Shown: positions 28,830-36,795 of the stretch, piece by piece
How the letters are laid out: each line of letters starts with the position of its first letter
Position numbering within the stretch: the first letter of the stretch is position 1
NCBI RefSeq assembly: GCF_900090315.1
Contig: NZ_FMHZ01000002.1
Coordinates: 2,706,501-2,770,500, forward strand
Direction of reading: 5' to 3'
Length of the DNA: 64,000 nt
Source of the DNA: Micromonospora citrea
Lineage (GTDB): Bacteria; Actinomycetota; Actinomycetes; Mycobacteriales; Micromonosporaceae
The notes under the pieces: generated by a model
Seen by the model: only the letters and a program-made list of their open reading frames with translations
What the model was told of the DNA's origin: nothing
The model's database searches: none
Program-made: the position numbers and the translations under genes

Positions 28830-29942
28830 ATGGCCCTCGCGACGCTGACCGTCGACCAGGTGCTGGCCTGGCGGGCCGGCCGGCACCTGCTGCACCGCCC
28901 GGCGGACGTGGACCCCGTGGACGTGGTCGGTCGGCTGGTCGGGGTGCAGGCACAGGTCCCCTCCGCCGCCGAGCAGGCCGTCGCCGCCCGGCAGGCCGAC
29001 CCCCGCCCCGGGGCGCTCGCCGACGCGCTGGCGCGGCGGCGGCTGCTGCGCACCTGGGCGATGCGCGGCACCCTGCACGTGCTGCGCGTCGAGGACGCGC
29101 CCGCCTGCCTCTCCCTGCTGGCCGCCGGCCGGTTCTGGGAGAAGGGCTCGTGGCAGCGCACCTTCGTGACCGTGGACAAGCTCGCGGCGACAGCCGAGGC
29201 GGCCGCCGCCGCGCTGGACGGCCGGACGCTCACCCGGGAGCAGCTCACCGCCGAGATCGTGGAACGCACCGGCGACCGAACGATCGCCGGGCACCTCGGG
29301 TCGGGCTGGGGGGCCCTGTTCAAGCCGCTGGCCTGGCAGGGCCTGCTGGTGCAGGGGCCGGCCGAGGGCAACCGCGTCACCTTCACCCGACCCGAGACGC
29401 TGCTGCCCGACTGGCCCGGGCTGCCCGACCCGACGGAGGCGGCGTCCCGGGTCGTGCCGGCCTGGCTGGGCGCGTACGGGCCGGCGAGCCCGGAGACCTT
29501 CGACCAGTGGCTGAGCCGGGGCGGCTCGAAGCGGCCCGCGCTGCGCGGCTGGTTCGCCCGCCTGGTCGACGCCGGCGAACTGGTGCCGGTGACCGTCGAC
29601 GACCGACCCGCGTACGCCCGGGCCGTCGACGTGGACGAGATCGCCGCCGCCCGCCCCGACGACGCCGTACGCCTGCTGCCCGCCTTCGACCAGTGGGTCC
29701 TCGGGCCGGGCACGAAGGACAGCACGATCGTCCCGGCCGCCCGGCGCGCCGCGGTCAGCCGGGCCGCCGGGTGGATCTCGCCGGTCGTGGTGCACCGGGG
29801 GCGGGTCGTCGGCACCTGGGAGGCGCGCGACGGCGAACCGGCGGTGGACCTGTGGCCGGAGTCGCCGCCGGTGCCGGCAGACGGCCTCGACGCCGAGCGG
29901 GCGCGCGTGCGGGCGTACCTCTCGGGCAGCGGCGATGCGTGA
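28830..29942 (+). CDS. Winged-helix DNA-binding domain protein (HTH_42 / YcaQ-AlkX type)
   Basis: The 370 residues show the layout of this family: an N-terminal LxWRAGRHLL segment, VGVQAQVPSAAEQAVAAR with the QxQ motif, LLRTWAMRGTLHVL, then helical and winged-helix parts and a C-terminal LLPAFDQWVLG. Characterised relatives of the family (AlkX, YcaQ) are DNA glycosylases that act on interstrand crosslinks or bulky alkyl lesions; whether this member does so is not established. The ATG at 28830 appears leaderless. It overlaps the next gene by eight bases. Confidence 0.85.
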   Translation: MALATLTVDQVLAWRAGRHLLHRPADVDPVDVVGRLVGVQAQVPSAAEQAVAARQADPRPGALADALARRRLLRTWAMRGTLHVLRVEDAPACLSLLAAGRFWEKGSWQRTFVTVDKLAATAEAAAAALDGRTLTREQLTAEIVERTGDRTIAGHLGSGWGALFKPLAWQGLLVQGPAEGNRVTFTRPETLLPDWPGLPDPTEAASRVVPAWLGAYGPASPETFDQWLSRGGSKRPALRGWFARLVDAGELVPVTVDDRPAYARAVDVDEIAAARPDDAVRLLPAFDQWVLGPGTKDSTIVPAARRAAVSRAAGWISPVVVHRGRVVGTWEARDGEPAVDLWPESPPVPADGLDAERARVRAYLSGSGDA

Positions 29943-30591
29943 CCTGCTGCCGCCGGCGGTGGCCGTGGCGGTGGCCGGGCCGGCGGACTGGACCGGCGAG
30001 CTGCTGCCGCCCGAACGGGCGTGCCTGAGCGACCGGGCGGTCCAGAGCCGCCGCCGCGACTTCACCGCCGGCCGGGTGTGCGCCCGGCGGGCCATGGCGG
30101 CGCTCGGCGTGCCGCCGGTCGCCGTGCCGTCGGCGGCCGACCGGTCGCCGGTCTGGCCGGCGGGCGTGGTCGGCGCCATCACCCACACCCGCGACTACTG
30201 CGCGGCGGCGGTGGCCCGCGACGCCGAGGTCCGCTCCGTGGGCATCGACGCCGAGCGGCACCGGGAGCTCGACGCGGGCGTACGCCGGCTGATCTGCCTG
30301 CCCGAGGAGGAGGAGCGGTGCGCCCGCCTCCCGGCCGGGACCGCCTGGCCGGCCGTGCTGTTCAGCGCGAAGGAGAGCATCTACAAGGTGTGGCATCCGG
30401 TCGTCGGCACCTGGCTCGACTTCCACGACGCGCTGGTGGAGCTCGACCCGGACGCGGGCACGTTCACCGCCCGCATCGCGCCGGCCCGGCTCGACGCCGC
30501 CCCGGTGGCGCGGCCGCCGGCCCTGGTCACCGGCCGATTCAGGGTGGACGACGCCCTGGTGCGCACCGCCGCCGTGCTGCCGTCGGTGTGA
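29935..30591 (+). CDS. 4'-phosphopantetheinyl transferase, EntD/Sfp type
   Basis: Transfers phosphopantetheine from CoA to the Ser of carrier-protein domains in polyketide, nonribosomal peptide or siderophore synthesis. The 218 residues have the EntD-type VVGAITHTRDYCAAAVA segment, the Mg-binding GIDAE at 103-107 and FSAKESIYK at 143-151. Its ATG lies inside the end of the winged-helix gene (eight-base overlap), so translation is coupled. No carrier protein or biosynthetic cluster is in the window, so it may serve a cluster elsewhere. Confidence 0.92.
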   Translation: MRDLLPPAVAVAVAGPADWTGELLPPERACLSDRAVQSRRRDFTAGRVCARRAMAALGVPPVAVPSAADRSPVWPAGVVGAITHTRDYCAAAVARDAEVRSVGIDAERHRELDAGVRRLICLPEEEERCARLPAGTAWPAVLFSAKESIYKVWHPVVGTWLDFHDALVELDPDAGTFTARIAPARLDAAPVARPPALVTGRFRVDDALVRTAAVLPSV

Positions 30592-30736
30592 CCCGCCGGG
30601 GCCGTCGCCTCTTCGACCGGGCACAGCGTCCGTTCAGGGGACAGCGTCCCGCCACGAAAGACGCGAAGATGTTCCGTTGTCCGCGCACGGTAGCGTCAGC
30701 CGCGTTTGCCGTCGTCGTCAGGTGCCTAGGAGTACG

Positions 30737-31858
30737 GTGAGTCACCCCCAGCCCCCATACGGGCCGCAGGATCCCAACCAACCGAGCCCGGAGCAGCAGC
30801 CGCAGCCGTACCCGACGGCACCGACGCCGCAGCCTCCCGCCGGCCAGGGCGGCTACCCGCCCCAGCCGCCGGTATCCGGCGCGCCGCAGCCCGCGGGCGA
30901 CCCGTGGGCCCCGCTGCCGCCCGTGCCGCAGCCGAGCAGCGACCCGTGGGCCGCGCCCCAGCCGCCGGTCTCCGGCGCCCCGCAGCCCCCGGTCTCCGGC
31001 GCTCCGGGCGAGCCCTGGGCGCAGCCCCCGGTCTCCGGCGCTCCCCAGCCCCCGGTCTCCGGCGCCCCGGGCGAGCCCTGGGCGCAGCCCTCGGTGTCCG
31101 GGGCGTCCCAGCCGCCGGTCTCCGGCGAGCCGTGGGCCGCGCCGCACCAGCCGGTCTCCGGGATGCCGCAGCCGCCGCTCTCCGGCACGCCCTACCCGCA
31201 GATGGCGTCCGGCGCGCCCGGCTACCCGCTCGGCGCACCGCAGCCGGTCGCGCCGGCGAAGAGCTCGAAGAAGCCGATCCTGATCATCGCGATCGTGGCG
31301 GTCGTGCTGACCCTGCTCTGCTGCGTCGGCGGCATCGTGGCGATCGTCGCGGGCGCCGACAAGGCGAAGGACGACCTCGAGAAGGCCCTGCCCACCCCGA
31401 TCACCACCAACGCGCCGGGCGGCGGGCCCGGTTCCAGCTCCGCCCCGGGCAAGGACGACGAGACCTACAACATGAAGCCCGGCGACACGCTGGTGCTCTC
31501 CGACGACGACGGGACGCTCGAGGTCACCGTCACGCGCTTCACCACCTCCACCAAGGGCTGCCGGGCGTACGCCCCCGATCCCGACAAGGGCATGTACCTG
31601 ATCGCCCACGTCACCGCCACGGTGACCAAGGGCGAGGCCTCCATCAACCCCTTCTACTTCGAGTGGGTGGCCGACGACGGCACCACGACCAACGGCCTGG
31701 CCAGCGCGCTCTCCGGCTGCGGCGACACGCTGAGCTCCGGCAACAACCTGCGTACGGGCAGCAAGCGGGCCGGCACGGTCGTGTTCAACGTCCGCGACAA
31801 GAACGGCGCGCTGGAGTACAAGCACAACTTCCGCAGCGCCGGCTCCTGGAAGCCGTAG
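30737..31858 (+). CDS. Proline-rich repeat membrane protein with DUF4352-like domain
   Basis: The 373 residues split into an N-terminal low-complexity region of about 165 residues built of repeated PPVSGAPQ and GEPWAQ units, one membrane helix (ILIIAIVAVVLTLLCCVGG), and a C-terminal extracytoplasmic domain with KPGDTLVLSDDDGTLEVTV and YLIAHVTATVTKG, the beta-rich pattern of DUF4352 domains. Two pairs of Cys sit outside. GTG at 30737 with AGGAG five bases upstream. Such proteins are membrane- or wall-anchored; the ligand is unknown. A hairpin terminator follows. Confidence 0.85.
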   Translation: MSHPQPPYGPQDPNQPSPEQQPQPYPTAPTPQPPAGQGGYPPQPPVSGAPQPAGDPWAPLPPVPQPSSDPWAAPQPPVSGAPQPPVSGAPGEPWAQPPVSGAPQPPVSGAPGEPWAQPSVSGASQPPVSGEPWAAPHQPVSGMPQPPLSGTPYPQMASGAPGYPLGAPQPVAPAKSSKKPILIIAIVAVVLTLLCCVGGIVAIVAGADKAKDDLEKALPTPITTNAPGGGPGSSSAPGKDDETYNMKPGDTLVLSDDDGTLEVTVTRFTTSTKGCRAYAPDPDKGMYLIAHVTATVTKGEASINPFYFEWVADDGTTTNGLASALSGCGDTLSSGNNLRTGSKRAGTVVFNVRDKNGALEYKHNFRSAGSWKP

Positions 31859-31872
31859 TCCGCTGCCGATGA

Positions 31873-31906
31873 CGGAAGGCCGGTCCCCCTCGGGGCCGGC
31901 CTTCCG
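31873..31906. terminator. Hairpin terminator between convergent genes
   Basis: Arms CGGAAGGCCGG and CCGGCCTTCCG with an inner C4/G4 pairing and a one-base bulge, 15 bases after the DUF4352 stop and just before the end of the next, convergent gene. Confidence 0.75.
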
Positions 31907-31909
31907 CGC

Positions 31910-32635
31910 TCAGCGGCCCGGCCCCCCGCCCACCGGGCGCCCGACCACCGGCCCCTGCTCCAGCAGGCCGGCGACCGTGACCAGCGGGGCCAGCAGCGAC
32001 GGCACCAGCGCGGGATCCTCCAGCCGCCCGGCCCGGTAGGTGATCAGCTCGGCGCCGCGCACGCTCCAGGCCGGCACCGCCCCCGCCAGGTGCGCGGCGA
32101 CCAGGGCCGGCCCGACCAGGGCCTGCTGCCCCGGGGCCGCCGCGCCCACCCGCCACCGCCGGTCGAACTCCTCGTGCCCGGTGGCGTAGACGTCGCTGCC
32201 GAACAGCGCGCGGCCCAGCTTCGAGAACACGCCGCGCGGCGCGACCGTGAGCGCCGGGAACTGCCACCGCAACCACACCGAACAGACGACGTACACGTGC
32301 GTCTGCGAGTTGGTCGTCTGGTTGCCGTTCGCGTCGGTCGACGTGTGCGTCTCGGTGTGCTCGTACTCGGCCACCCCGACGGGGCGGCCGTGCAGCCTCC
32401 CGGTCAGCGCGAACCGCACGCCCCGGCGGTTGCGCCCCGGCACCCGGTCGGTCCAGGCGACCCGGGGCCGCTCGACGTACGCCCAGCCGTGGTGGGCCGC
32501 CCACTGCCGCCACCGTTCCCGCCGCTCCCGCTCCCGCCGGTGGGCCGTCACGACCAGCGCGACGAGTCCCACCCCCAGGAGGACGGCGAGCCCCCCGCAC
32601 CCGCCCAGGAAGAGCACGGTCGTCATCCGCTCCAC
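31910..32635 (-). CDS. Uncharacterised single-pass membrane protein
   Basis: A 241-residue protein with an N-terminal membrane helix (LFLGGCGGLAVLLGVGLVALVV) and a basic stop-transfer stretch RRERERRERWRQ, so the bulk is cytoplasmic. The body has a beta-rich segment (VGVAEYEHTETHTSTDANGN and YVVCSVWLRWQFPALTV) and a Gly/Pro-rich end. I recognise no family. Start uncertain: GTG at 32635 or ATG at 32626; GGAG sits between them. It is convergent with the DUF4352 gene. Confidence 0.7.
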   Translation of the reverse strand: MERMTTVLFLGGCGGLAVLLGVGLVALVVTAHRRERERRERWRQWAAHHGWAYVERPRVAWTDRVPGRNRRGVRFALTGRLHGRPVGVAEYEHTETHTSTDANGNQTTNSQTHVYVVCSVWLRWQFPALTVAPRGVFSKLGRALFGSDVYATGHEEFDRRWRVGAAAPGQQALVGPALVAAHLAGAVPAWSVRGAELITYRAGRLEDPALVPSLLAPLVTVAGLLEQGPVVGRPVGGGPGR

Positions 32636-32687
32636 GGCGGCAGCGTAGTGACCGCCCGCACGCGTGGCACCCCGGCTGACGGCGGCC

Positions 32688-32774
32688 CGGCTGACGCGAC
32701 CAGGCTGGCGGCGGCCCGGCTGACGCGACCAGGCTGGCGGCGGCTCGGCTCACGCGACCAGGCTGGCGGCGGCC
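32688..32774. repeat. Tandem repeat, 29-base unit, three copies
   Basis: Copies start at 32688, 32717 and 32746 with only a few substitutions, in the gap between two minus-strand genes. No gene covers it. Confidence 0.88.
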
Positions 32775-32806
32775 CGGCCCTCAGGTCGGGCCCCGGGTGC
32801 GTCCCC

Positions 32807-33214
32807 TCAGGACCGGGTGCGCGCGGCGGACTCCGCGGCGCGGACCCGGGCCACGGCGGCGTCGAACAGGTCCCATCCGTCCCACTCGGGGTGGCCTGGG
32901 TCGGTGGGGCGCCAGCCCCGCGCGAGCGCCTCGTCGAGCAGCGCCCGCACCACGCCCGGCCGGTGCAGGTTCAGGTGGCCGTCACCGGTCGCCACCCCGC
33001 CGGAGGGCAGGTATCCGTCGGGCACCGCGCGCCCCGGGCCGCCCATGAAGAGGATCCCCAGCCTGCCCGGCGCGCCGTCGCGGCTCACCGCGAGGCGCTC
33101 GCCGCAGCGCGGCCAGCCGTCGTCGCCCCGATCGACGTGGTGGCGATGGGTGACCGACCAGCGGTACGTCGCCTCGCCGACGACCAGCAGCCGCGCGCCG
33201 CTGCCCCGCCCCAT
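32807..33214 (-). CDS. Uncharacterised small protein, 135 residues
   Basis: Soluble-looking protein opening MGRGSGARLLVVGEATYRWSV, with a mid-region LGILFMGGPGRAVPDGYLPSGGVATG and a helical end EWDGWDLFDAAVARVRAAES. No membrane segment and no motif I can name. Codon bias matches its neighbours, so it is probably a true gene of a lineage-restricted family. It stands between a 29-base repeat array and a GNAT gene on the same strand. Confidence 0.65.
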   Translation of the reverse strand: MGRGSGARLLVVGEATYRWSVTHRHHVDRGDDGWPRCGERLAVSRDGAPGRLGILFMGGPGRAVPDGYLPSGGVATGDGHLNLHRPGVVRALLDEALARGWRPTDPGHPEWDGWDLFDAAVARVRAAESAARTRS

Positions 33215-33288
33215 CGGCGCAGTCTACGTTCCCCCGGACGCGCCGGGGGCGGGCAGCCGGGCGGCGAGCCGGTCCAGGGCCGGGGTGC

Positions 33289-33756
33289 TCACGCGGCGAG
33301 GGCGGGATGGCGGACGTACCGCGCGATCCACAGGCGAGGGACGACCTCCGTCTCGCCGGCCGGCACGAAGCCGAGAGACTCGTACAGGGCTCGCGCCGGC
33401 AGGTTGTCCCTGCCGGTGGCGACGATGACGCGCCGGTTTCCCGCCAGGGCCAGCGCCGCACGCACCAAAGCCCTGCCCAGCCCCTGCCGGTGGGCGGCGG
33501 GGTCGACGACGAGCCGGTGGATGTCCACCTCGGCGGCGTCGCCGGTCAGCGCGAGGGCACCGACCAGCCGCCGGCCGTCGAAGTGACCGAGCCAGCGCAG
33601 CGGCGCCGCCCGCAACTCGTCGAGCGACTCGCGCAGCGGCGGAATACGGTCGTCACCGATGATCGACGCCTCCACCGCGTACGCCGCCCGCTGCACCGAC
33701 AGCAGGTCCCGCGCCAGCGGTTCGTCGTCGCGCGGCTCGATCTCCACGATCTCCAC
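33289..33756 (-). CDS. GNAT-family N-acetyltransferase
   Basis: A 155-residue acetyltransferase fold. The acetyl-CoA binding motif A reads VDPAAHRQGLGRALV, preceded by beta strands VGALALTGDAAEVDIHRLVV, and motif B ends in NLPARALYESLGFVPAGE. Substrate unknown. The GTG at 33756 is chosen as the only start before the first conserved strand. The divergent region upstream, shared with another GNAT gene, contains a 31-base tandem repeat. Confidence 0.88.
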   Translation of the reverse strand: MEIVEIEPRDDEPLARDLLSVQRAAYAVEASIIGDDRIPPLRESLDELRAAPLRWLGHFDGRRLVGALALTGDAAEVDIHRLVVDPAAHRQGLGRALVRAALALAGNRRVIVATGRDNLPARALYESLGFVPAGETEVVPRLWIARYVRHPALAA

Positions 33757-33827
33757 CGGCCCAGTGGATCACGCCGCGATCCGGAGCGTACGACCGTCCT
33801 CGGCCGCGTGCCGCCCCGGCGGGCGGC

Positions 33828-33963
33828 GAAATGCCGGCGACGGCGGGCGCGACGCCGGGCGCCGGCGGCGGAAATGCCGACGACGCCGGGCGCCGGCGGC
33901 GGAAATGCCGACGACGCCGGGCGCCGGCGGCGGAAATGCCGACGACGCCGGGCGCGGGCGGCG
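33828..33963. repeat. Tandem repeat, 31-base unit, in a divergent promoter region
   Basis: The 31-base unit beginning GAAATGCCGACGACGCCGGG occurs three times in register at 33871, 33902 and 33933, with a diverged copy at 33828 that carries a 12-base insertion. Each copy contains an ATG in a different frame because 31 is not a multiple of three. It lies between two divergent GNAT genes, 15 bases from the second one's start. Confidence 0.9.
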
Positions 33964-33977
33964 GCACACTGCCTTTC

Positions 33978-34499
33978 GTGCGCATCCGAGAAGTCAGCCG
34001 GACCGAACTTTCCGTCCTGCGGGACATCGAGCGTGCGGCCGGGGAGTGCTTCCGCGACGTCGGCATGCCGGAGATAGCCGACGACGAGCCGCTGCCGCTC
34101 GACGTCCTCGACCGCTACCGGCGGGCGGGCCGGGCGTGGGTCGCGACCGACTCCGCCGACGTGCCGGTCGGCTACCTCGTCGCCGACACCGTCGACGGGA
34201 ACCTGCACGTCGAGCAGGTCTCGGTGCATCCCCGCCACGCGCGGCGTGGGGTGGGACGCCGCCTGCTCGACCACCTCGCCGGCCGGGCGGCGGCCACCGG
34301 CGTACCGGCCCTGACCCTCACCACGTTCGCCGACGTGCCGTGGAACGCCCCCTACTACGTACGCTGTGGCTTCCTGGTCGTCGACGACGCCGACCTCACG
34401 CCGGGGCTGCGGGCCGTCCGCGAACGCGAGGCCGCCCACGGGCTCGACCGCTGGCCCCGCGTCTGCATGCGTCGCCCCACGCCGACGACGGCAGGGTAG
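33978..34499 (+). CDS. GNAT-family N-acetyltransferase
   Basis: A 173-residue acetyltransferase with VGYLVADTVDGNLHVEQVSV leading into the acetyl-CoA loop RHARRGVGRRLLDHL and a final YYVRCGFLVVDD. The GTG at 33978 starts the conserved VRIREVSRTELSVLRDIE; there is no ribosome site, and the open frame upstream consists only of the 31-base repeats. Substrate unknown. Not close in sequence to the divergent GNAT, apart from the shared fold. Confidence 0.87.
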   Translation: MRIREVSRTELSVLRDIERAAGECFRDVGMPEIADDEPLPLDVLDRYRRAGRAWVATDSADVPVGYLVADTVDGNLHVEQVSVHPRHARRGVGRRLLDHLAGRAAATGVPALTLTTFADVPWNAPYYVRCGFLVVDDADLTPGLRAVREREAAHGLDRWPRVCMRRPTPTTAG

Positions 34500-34574
34500 G
34501 CACGCCCGTGCCCGGCCTGCGCGTCACCGCGTCCTGCTCCCGCTGCACACCCCGATCGTCACCCAGCTAGTCAC

Positions 34575-34889
34575 TCAGCCGCCGGCTTCGACTTCGACTG
34601 GCCGTAGTCTCACCTGCCAGTTGTGAGCGGCGTAGTCGGCCACGACCGCGTCGAAGTAGACGCCAACAGTTGGAAGCTCGCTGCCGCGCGGGAGCGCGGT
34701 TATCTCCAGCAGGCCAAGCGCATCCGGCTGGCCGCCGATCTCGACGAAGACGCCGAACGGCATCGCCGCGAGCACCCGCACGCGGACTCGTGCACCCACA
34801 GGCAGTGCCGACTTGATCGCTGGCCACGAGCGCTTTGCTCGCTCAGCTCTGCCGCCGAGCAAGCGCCAGGCGTCGGGGCTCATGGCCAC
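34575..34889 (-). CDS. S1-like RNA-binding domain protein
   Basis: A 104-residue protein whose residues about 29-100 read as an S1/OB fold: VGARVRVRVLAAMPFGVFVEI, then DALGLLEITALPRGSELPTVG and ending VRLRPVEVEAGG. The F-G-V-F-V-E core is typical of S1 domains that bind RNA, but the function of single-domain versions is open. Base composition is clearly lower in GC than in neighbouring genes, so it may have been acquired. It is on the minus strand, apart from any operon. Confidence 0.68.
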   Translation of the reverse strand: MAMSPDAWRLLGGRAERAKRSWPAIKSALPVGARVRVRVLAAMPFGVFVEIGGQPDALGLLEITALPRGSELPTVGVYFDAVVADYAAHNWQVRLRPVEVEAGG

Positions 34890-35075
34890 TCATCCTCGCA
34901 CGGTCAGTTTGGAAGGTGCCTTGACTCGCAGAACATGCTCCTACAGCCGTGCTGGTGAGCGGGTCGGCTTTTCGCTCACCCGCTGCCAGGATCGGACTGG
35001 CTGGTGCTGTTGGTGCCCTTTGTTGATCGGCCCTGCGGGCACAGCGGGCACGGCAGGAAGTCCGTCGGATGTTGC

Positions 35076-35081
35076 TACCGT
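35076..35081 (+). promoter_or_regulatory. -10 hexamer for a leaderless membrane protein gene
   Basis: TACCGT six bases before the ATG at 35088; no ribosome site. Confidence 0.4.
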
Positions 35082-35087
35082 CCAGCT

Positions 35088-35468
35088 ATGCGACTCGATA
35101 GCCGTTCGTGGGCAGGCATGTTGGCGGTTGGACTCGGGTTGTCGGTGGGTTGGTTCTCGGCTGGGGAGGGCGGCTCGGTCCAACGCGCCCCTATCGCTTT
35201 CCTCGTCATGGCTCTCGGACTTGGCGGCGCTGGCCTTCTGGTCGGCGTGGTGTTGAGCCGTGGGAACCACCGAAGTTGGGTTGTGTCGGCGCTGATGCTG
35301 TTGACTTCCTTTTACGCCGGTACCTGGCTGAACTCGCCCTACCACAGCCTCGCTGGGGACGCGCTCGTCCTGGTCCTCGCCGCCATCCCGGCTTGCGTCA
35401 CTTCGGCGCTCGGGCTCGCAGTCGGCCAGCACCTCGCGACCCGACGGGCTCCGACTCCTTCGGTGTGA
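35088..35468 (+). CDS. Small four-helix membrane protein
   Basis: A 126-residue protein with four hydrophobic segments (about 9-25, 33-53, 60-75 and 83-112), short loops and a basic end. No family recognised. The ATG at 35088 appears leaderless. It lies in the same lower-GC patch as the S1-like gene, with GTT and TTG codons that are rare elsewhere in this window, which suggests transfer into the genome next to the tRNA-Ala gene. Confidence 0.62.
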   Translation: MRLDSRSWAGMLAVGLGLSVGWFSAGEGGSVQRAPIAFLVMALGLGGAGLLVGVVLSRGNHRSWVVSALMLLTSFYAGTWLNSPYHSLAGDALVLVLAAIPACVTSALGLAVGQHLATRRAPTPSV

Positions 35469-35625
35469 ACACGGGTGCGGCGCACTGTCGGCTGTCGTCC
35501 GCTGCCGCCTCATGAGGCAGAGCTACGCTTTCCCTGCCGCCTTGTATCGTCTCGTGCCAGCCGCTGGCAGCCCTTTCGCTGCGTCCTGGCTGCCCGACAA
35601 GCCCGGGTAAGTGCAGCGTCTGTTG
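35469..35625. other. Gap between the small membrane protein gene and the tRNA-Ala terminator
   Basis: About 160 bases, lower in GC than average. I see no gene, repeat or attachment-site duplication of the tRNA end in it. Confidence 0.4.
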
Positions 35626-35660
35626 AAAAAGGCCGTCTCCCACTGCGGGAAACGGCCTTT
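35626..35660 (-). terminator. Rho-independent terminator of tRNA-Ala
   Basis: On the minus strand AAAGGCCGT and ACGGCCTTT form a stem around a loop that itself holds CCC/GGG, followed directly by a run of T. It begins nine bases past the tRNA 3' end. The only textbook intrinsic terminator in the window. Confidence 0.88.
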
Positions 35661-35668
35661 GAACTGGG

Positions 35669-35742
35669 TGGAGCTGAGGGGATTTGAACCCCTGACCCCC
35701 TCGATGCGAACGAGGTGCGCTACCGGTCTGCGCCACAGCCCC
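35669..35742 (-). tRNA. tRNA-Ala(CGC)
   Basis: A 74-base cloverleaf on the minus strand: acceptor arms GGGGCTG and CAGCTCC, which form the G3:U70 pair that marks alanine tRNAs, anticodon stem CCTCG/CGAGG enclosing TTCGCAT (anticodon CGC), T loop TTCAAAT, and discriminator A. CCA is not encoded. Reads GCG. Followed by an intrinsic terminator. Confidence 0.96.
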
Positions 35743-35996
35743 TCCGCCGGCGAACCGGCTTCGGTCCCACCCGGCTGTCACCGGGCGGGCCGGCGACAAG
35801 GCTAACAGGTCGACCGCCCCCGCCGCGAATCCACCCCCCGCCCTTCGAGATCTTGGCGCGCGAAGCGGCCCTTTCGGTCGTACCGGCGAGCGGGAGCCCG
35901 AAGGGCCCTTTCCGACGCGAGCGCGGGCCTCGGGGAGCGGGCGGGCGGCGGGGAAATCGATGGACAACGCGGGCGGAGAGGCGCAGCGTGGGGCGG

Positions 35997-36740
35997 ATGC
36001 GACAAGAGGACGTCTGGGACGACGAGGCCGCCGACAGGTACGACACCCCCGGCGCCGGCATGTTCGCCCCCGAGGTGCTGGGGCCGACGGTGGAGCGCCT
36101 GGCCGAGCTGGCCGGCGGCGGTGCGGCGCTCGAATTCGCCGTCGGCACCGGCCGGGTGGCCGTTCCACTCGCCGCGCGCGGGGTGCCGGTCAGCGGCATC
36201 GAGCTGTCCCGCCCGATGGTGCGGCGGCTGCGTACGAAGGTGGACGAGGCAACGGTCCCGGTGGTCGTCGGCGACATGGCGAGCGACACCGTGCCCGGCG
36301 AGTTCTCGCTGGTCTACCTGGTCTACAACACGATCTCGAACCTGCTCACCCAGGCCGAGCAGGTGGCGTGCTTCCGCAACGCCGCCCGTCACCTCGCCCC
36401 GGGCGGCCGGTTCGTGATCGAGCTGTGGGTGCCGGAGCTGCGCAAACTCCCGATGGGCCAGGAGGCGACGGTCTGGCTGACGGAGCCGGGCTACATCGGC
36501 CTGGACACCTACGACGTGCTGCGCCAGCGGGTGGTGTCGCACCACTTCCGGTTCGACGGGAGCACGCAGGCCCGGCTGTTCCGCTCGCCGCACCGCTACA
36601 TCTGGCCCGCGGAGCTGGACCTAATGGGTCAACTGGCCGGCTTCGAGCTGGAGAGCCGGCACGCGGACTGGTCCGGCACCGAGTTCACCGCGGACTCGCG
36701 GTCGCACGTGTCCGTCTACCGCCTGCCGGCCCCGAACTGA
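35997..36740 (+). CDS. Class I SAM-dependent methyltransferase
   Basis: The 247 residues have motif I LEFAVGTGRVAVPLA, a post-I acidic residue in SGIELS, motif with VVVGDMASD, and LAPGGRFVIELWVPE, which is the Rossmann methyltransferase order. The start at the ATG 35997, preceded by GGGG, gives MRQEDVWDDEAADRYDTPG, a common opening in this group. Substrate unknown; it resembles small-molecule methyltransferases. It stands alone on the plus strand between tRNA-Ala and the leftward sepX gene. Confidence 0.9.
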   Translation: MRQEDVWDDEAADRYDTPGAGMFAPEVLGPTVERLAELAGGGAALEFAVGTGRVAVPLAARGVPVSGIELSRPMVRRLRTKVDEATVPVVVGDMASDTVPGEFSLVYLVYNTISNLLTQAEQVACFRNAARHLAPGGRFVIELWVPELRKLPMGQEATVWLTEPGYIGLDTYDVLRQRVVSHHFRFDGSTQARLFRSPHRYIWPAELDLMGQLAGFELESRHADWSGTEFTADSRSHVSVYRLPAPN

Positions 36741-36795
36741 TCACCGCGGACCGGCCCGGCCGGGCAGAGACCGACCATGCTCGCCCCGACGGGCA

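Noticed and set aside
34500..34574. Possible attachment site for the lower-GC patch at tRNA-Ala
   Set aside because: I compared the tRNA 3' end with the patch's other edge and saw no duplicated segment.
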